Below are positions 60,980-64,000 of a stretch of DNA of 64,000 nucleotides, piece after piece. Each line of letters begins with the position of its first letter. The stretch's first letter is position 1. The stretch comes from Syngnathus acus (lineage: Eukaryota; Chordata; Actinopteri; Syngnathiformes; Syngnathidae). The translations under genes and the position numbers were made by a program. The notes beneath the pieces were generated by a model. The model worked only from the letters and a program-made list of their open reading frames with translations, was not told the DNA's origin and did not search any database. Location: the NCBI RefSeq assembly GCF_901709675.1, contig NC_051103.1, positions 4,139,501 to 4,203,500 on the forward strand, read 5' to 3'.

Positions 60980-61975
60980 CATTGGGGTCACTTACCTATA
61001 AATGTATTAATGCATTCACTCATTTTTGAGGATTTTATTTACTTATAAAACATGAAATGATACCATAACTGTAAATCCAAGTGTGCACAATGAGGCTCCA
61101 CTGAAACATGAAGCCAAGACGTCAACTTGATCATTGCTCATTTGGGCGGGGAGCAGGGTGGGGTAGTGTTGACAACGCGTTCAAAGGTTACATGCCAGCT
61201 GATGATCACATATGCATGTACTGGCTCCTCATGATGCAACAGGCAGGCTCTCAAGAAGAAAAAAAGAGCTTGGGAAATGTTAATTGTTGGGAAAGCATCT
61301 AAGGTAAAATATTCAAGTCATAAAATCTGCACTATAAACAACCGCATGAGCATTGAAAATACTGATTTTATATGAACGACTTCACTTTTGTGCTGAGCAT
61401 CACGTACGGCTGTTAAAACACGAGTCATTTCTCTGGCGTCATTTCTCAGCAAGCATTCTACAGCTTCTTTATAAGCAATCACGCGTTGTTTTACTGCTTG
61501 CTGACTCTAAAATCAGATAGTAAACAATCGGTCCTTCGATCGCAATTGAACAATAAAAAAAGAGAAGTTAATGGAAAAGTGGTTTAACCACTGCCTGAAG
61601 GTGGATTTAGGGGCGTGCTGAACCCAATTTAACAAAACATATGAAAAACACTTCCTCTTATGGAGTTAAGTCATGAAGGCCCCGGGAATTTCTAACTAAA
61701 GTAAAAATATCTTCAAAAGGTCTTACTTCATAATCCAAACATTGAATAGAAAATGACCAAGATGCTCTTGATCAAACAACAAAAAAAGAAGACTTTTTTT
61801 TTTTCTTCCTTTCAATAAGGACCTAGCCTGATCTAATGAGTGTTGATAAAACAAAAAACAAACAAAGAACAATCAGGAAAGTAGGGCAACAAACTCAAAT
61901 GTTGCTGGACGAGTCTGGACGGCAATCGTTTTGTCTGATGGTATTTAGACCTGACACGTTTCCAGGCTCCAGCTT
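60980..61975. other. Space between convergent crym and the Rac gene
   Basis: Contains the 3' UTRs of both genes. Candidate signals are AATAAA at about 61553 (plus) for crym and minus-strand AATAAA at 61034-61039 for the Rac gene. No coding exon is seen. Confidence 0.4.
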
Positions 61976-63516
<1,541 letters not shown>

Positions 63517-64000
63517 CTAGAAAAAACAAAAGTTATTTTGAATACTACAATAATACCATATTGCTCTTTGTACGAGAGGAAAAAAAAAATAGATATCAGA
63601 AATTTTGATGACGATTTTCATTTTGAAGGGGCATATCCCCAGCCCTATAGTAACTGGCCCTGGGTCCAAAGGTTGCTGGATAAGTGTGATTGCTTTATCA
63701 TGAGAAATTGGCATCAACATTCAAGAATGAGCATTACACTGTGTTATTGTACTATAATTAATTTCATATACGTGAAAACATTTGATTTTATGTATGAGAT
63801 GTTATGACAAAGTTGGACCTGCGAGGATAAGTAAGCATGATTGCTCCGCTATCTGAAGCAACAGCTGTGGCAGCCTGTTAGCCGCTAACTGGGTCAACGT
63901 AAATAAATAAACGTAAACAACATCAACAACACTTTAAACTCTCAACTGCGATCATAACTGTGTTAGAAGTTGGCGAAAAAGGATCATATCAAGTTGAACT
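63517..64000 (-). other. First intron of the Rac gene
   Basis: No sequence resembling the Rac exon 1 (MQAIKCVVVGDG) is present on the minus strand here, so the rest of the window is intron. Confidence 0.6.

Overview
This is genomic DNA from a vertebrate, most likely a ray-finned (teleost) fish. The genes are split by GT-AG introns, are small and closely packed, use AATAAA-type poly(A) signals, and are surrounded by CA/GT microsatellites. Nothing is prokaryotic or viral. No cDNA is available, so exon coordinates come from reading splice sites and codon phase; the phase closes across every gene model below.

Layout. (1) 1-12.55 kb, + strand: the last 18 coding exons of a BAHCC1/TNRC18-type chromatin gene, best called bahcc1, ending in a BAH domain, then its 3' UTR. 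(2) 12.6-36.6 kb: a 24 kb gene-free interval with microsatellites, a 3.5 kb fold-back repeat (21.40-24.87 kb), a cluster of CCAAT boxes with a TATA-like sequence (33.05-33.30 kb) and scattered CRE and RFX-type motifs. (3) 36.6-42.2 kb, + strand: complete fscn2 (fascin, 490 aa). (4) 43.2-46.7 kb, - strand: complete faap100 (811 aa). (5) 47.4-48.2 kb, + strand: birc5/survivin (142 aa), divergent from faap100. (6) 50.3-51.8 kb, - strand: mosmo (167 aa). (7) 53.1-56.7 kb, - strand: uqcrc2 (454 aa), with a second, alternative exon 2. (8) 57.3-58.0 kb, + strand: snu13 (128 aa), divergent from uqcrc2. (9) 58.6-61.0 kb, + strand: crym (313 aa). (10) 62.0-63.5 kb, - strand: a Rac GTPase whose first exon lies beyond the right edge.

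The order bahcc1-fscn2-faap100 and the presence of birc5 match human 17q25.3, but actg1, which sits between BAHCC1 and FSCN2 in human, is absent from the gap. mosmo, uqcrc2 and crym correspond to human 16p12.2. The window therefore joins two ancestral blocks. The genes are mostly housekeeping or cell-cycle functions and do not form one pathway. Two head-to-head pairs (faap100/birc5 and uqcrc2/snu13) probably share promoters.

The most striking observation is in uqcrc2. Two adjacent versions of exon 2, both phase 0-0 and both with intact splice sites, are separated by only 36 nt, too short for normal splicing. That geometry forces mutually exclusive use and predicts two complex III core-2 proteins that differ just after the mitochondrial targeting sequence.
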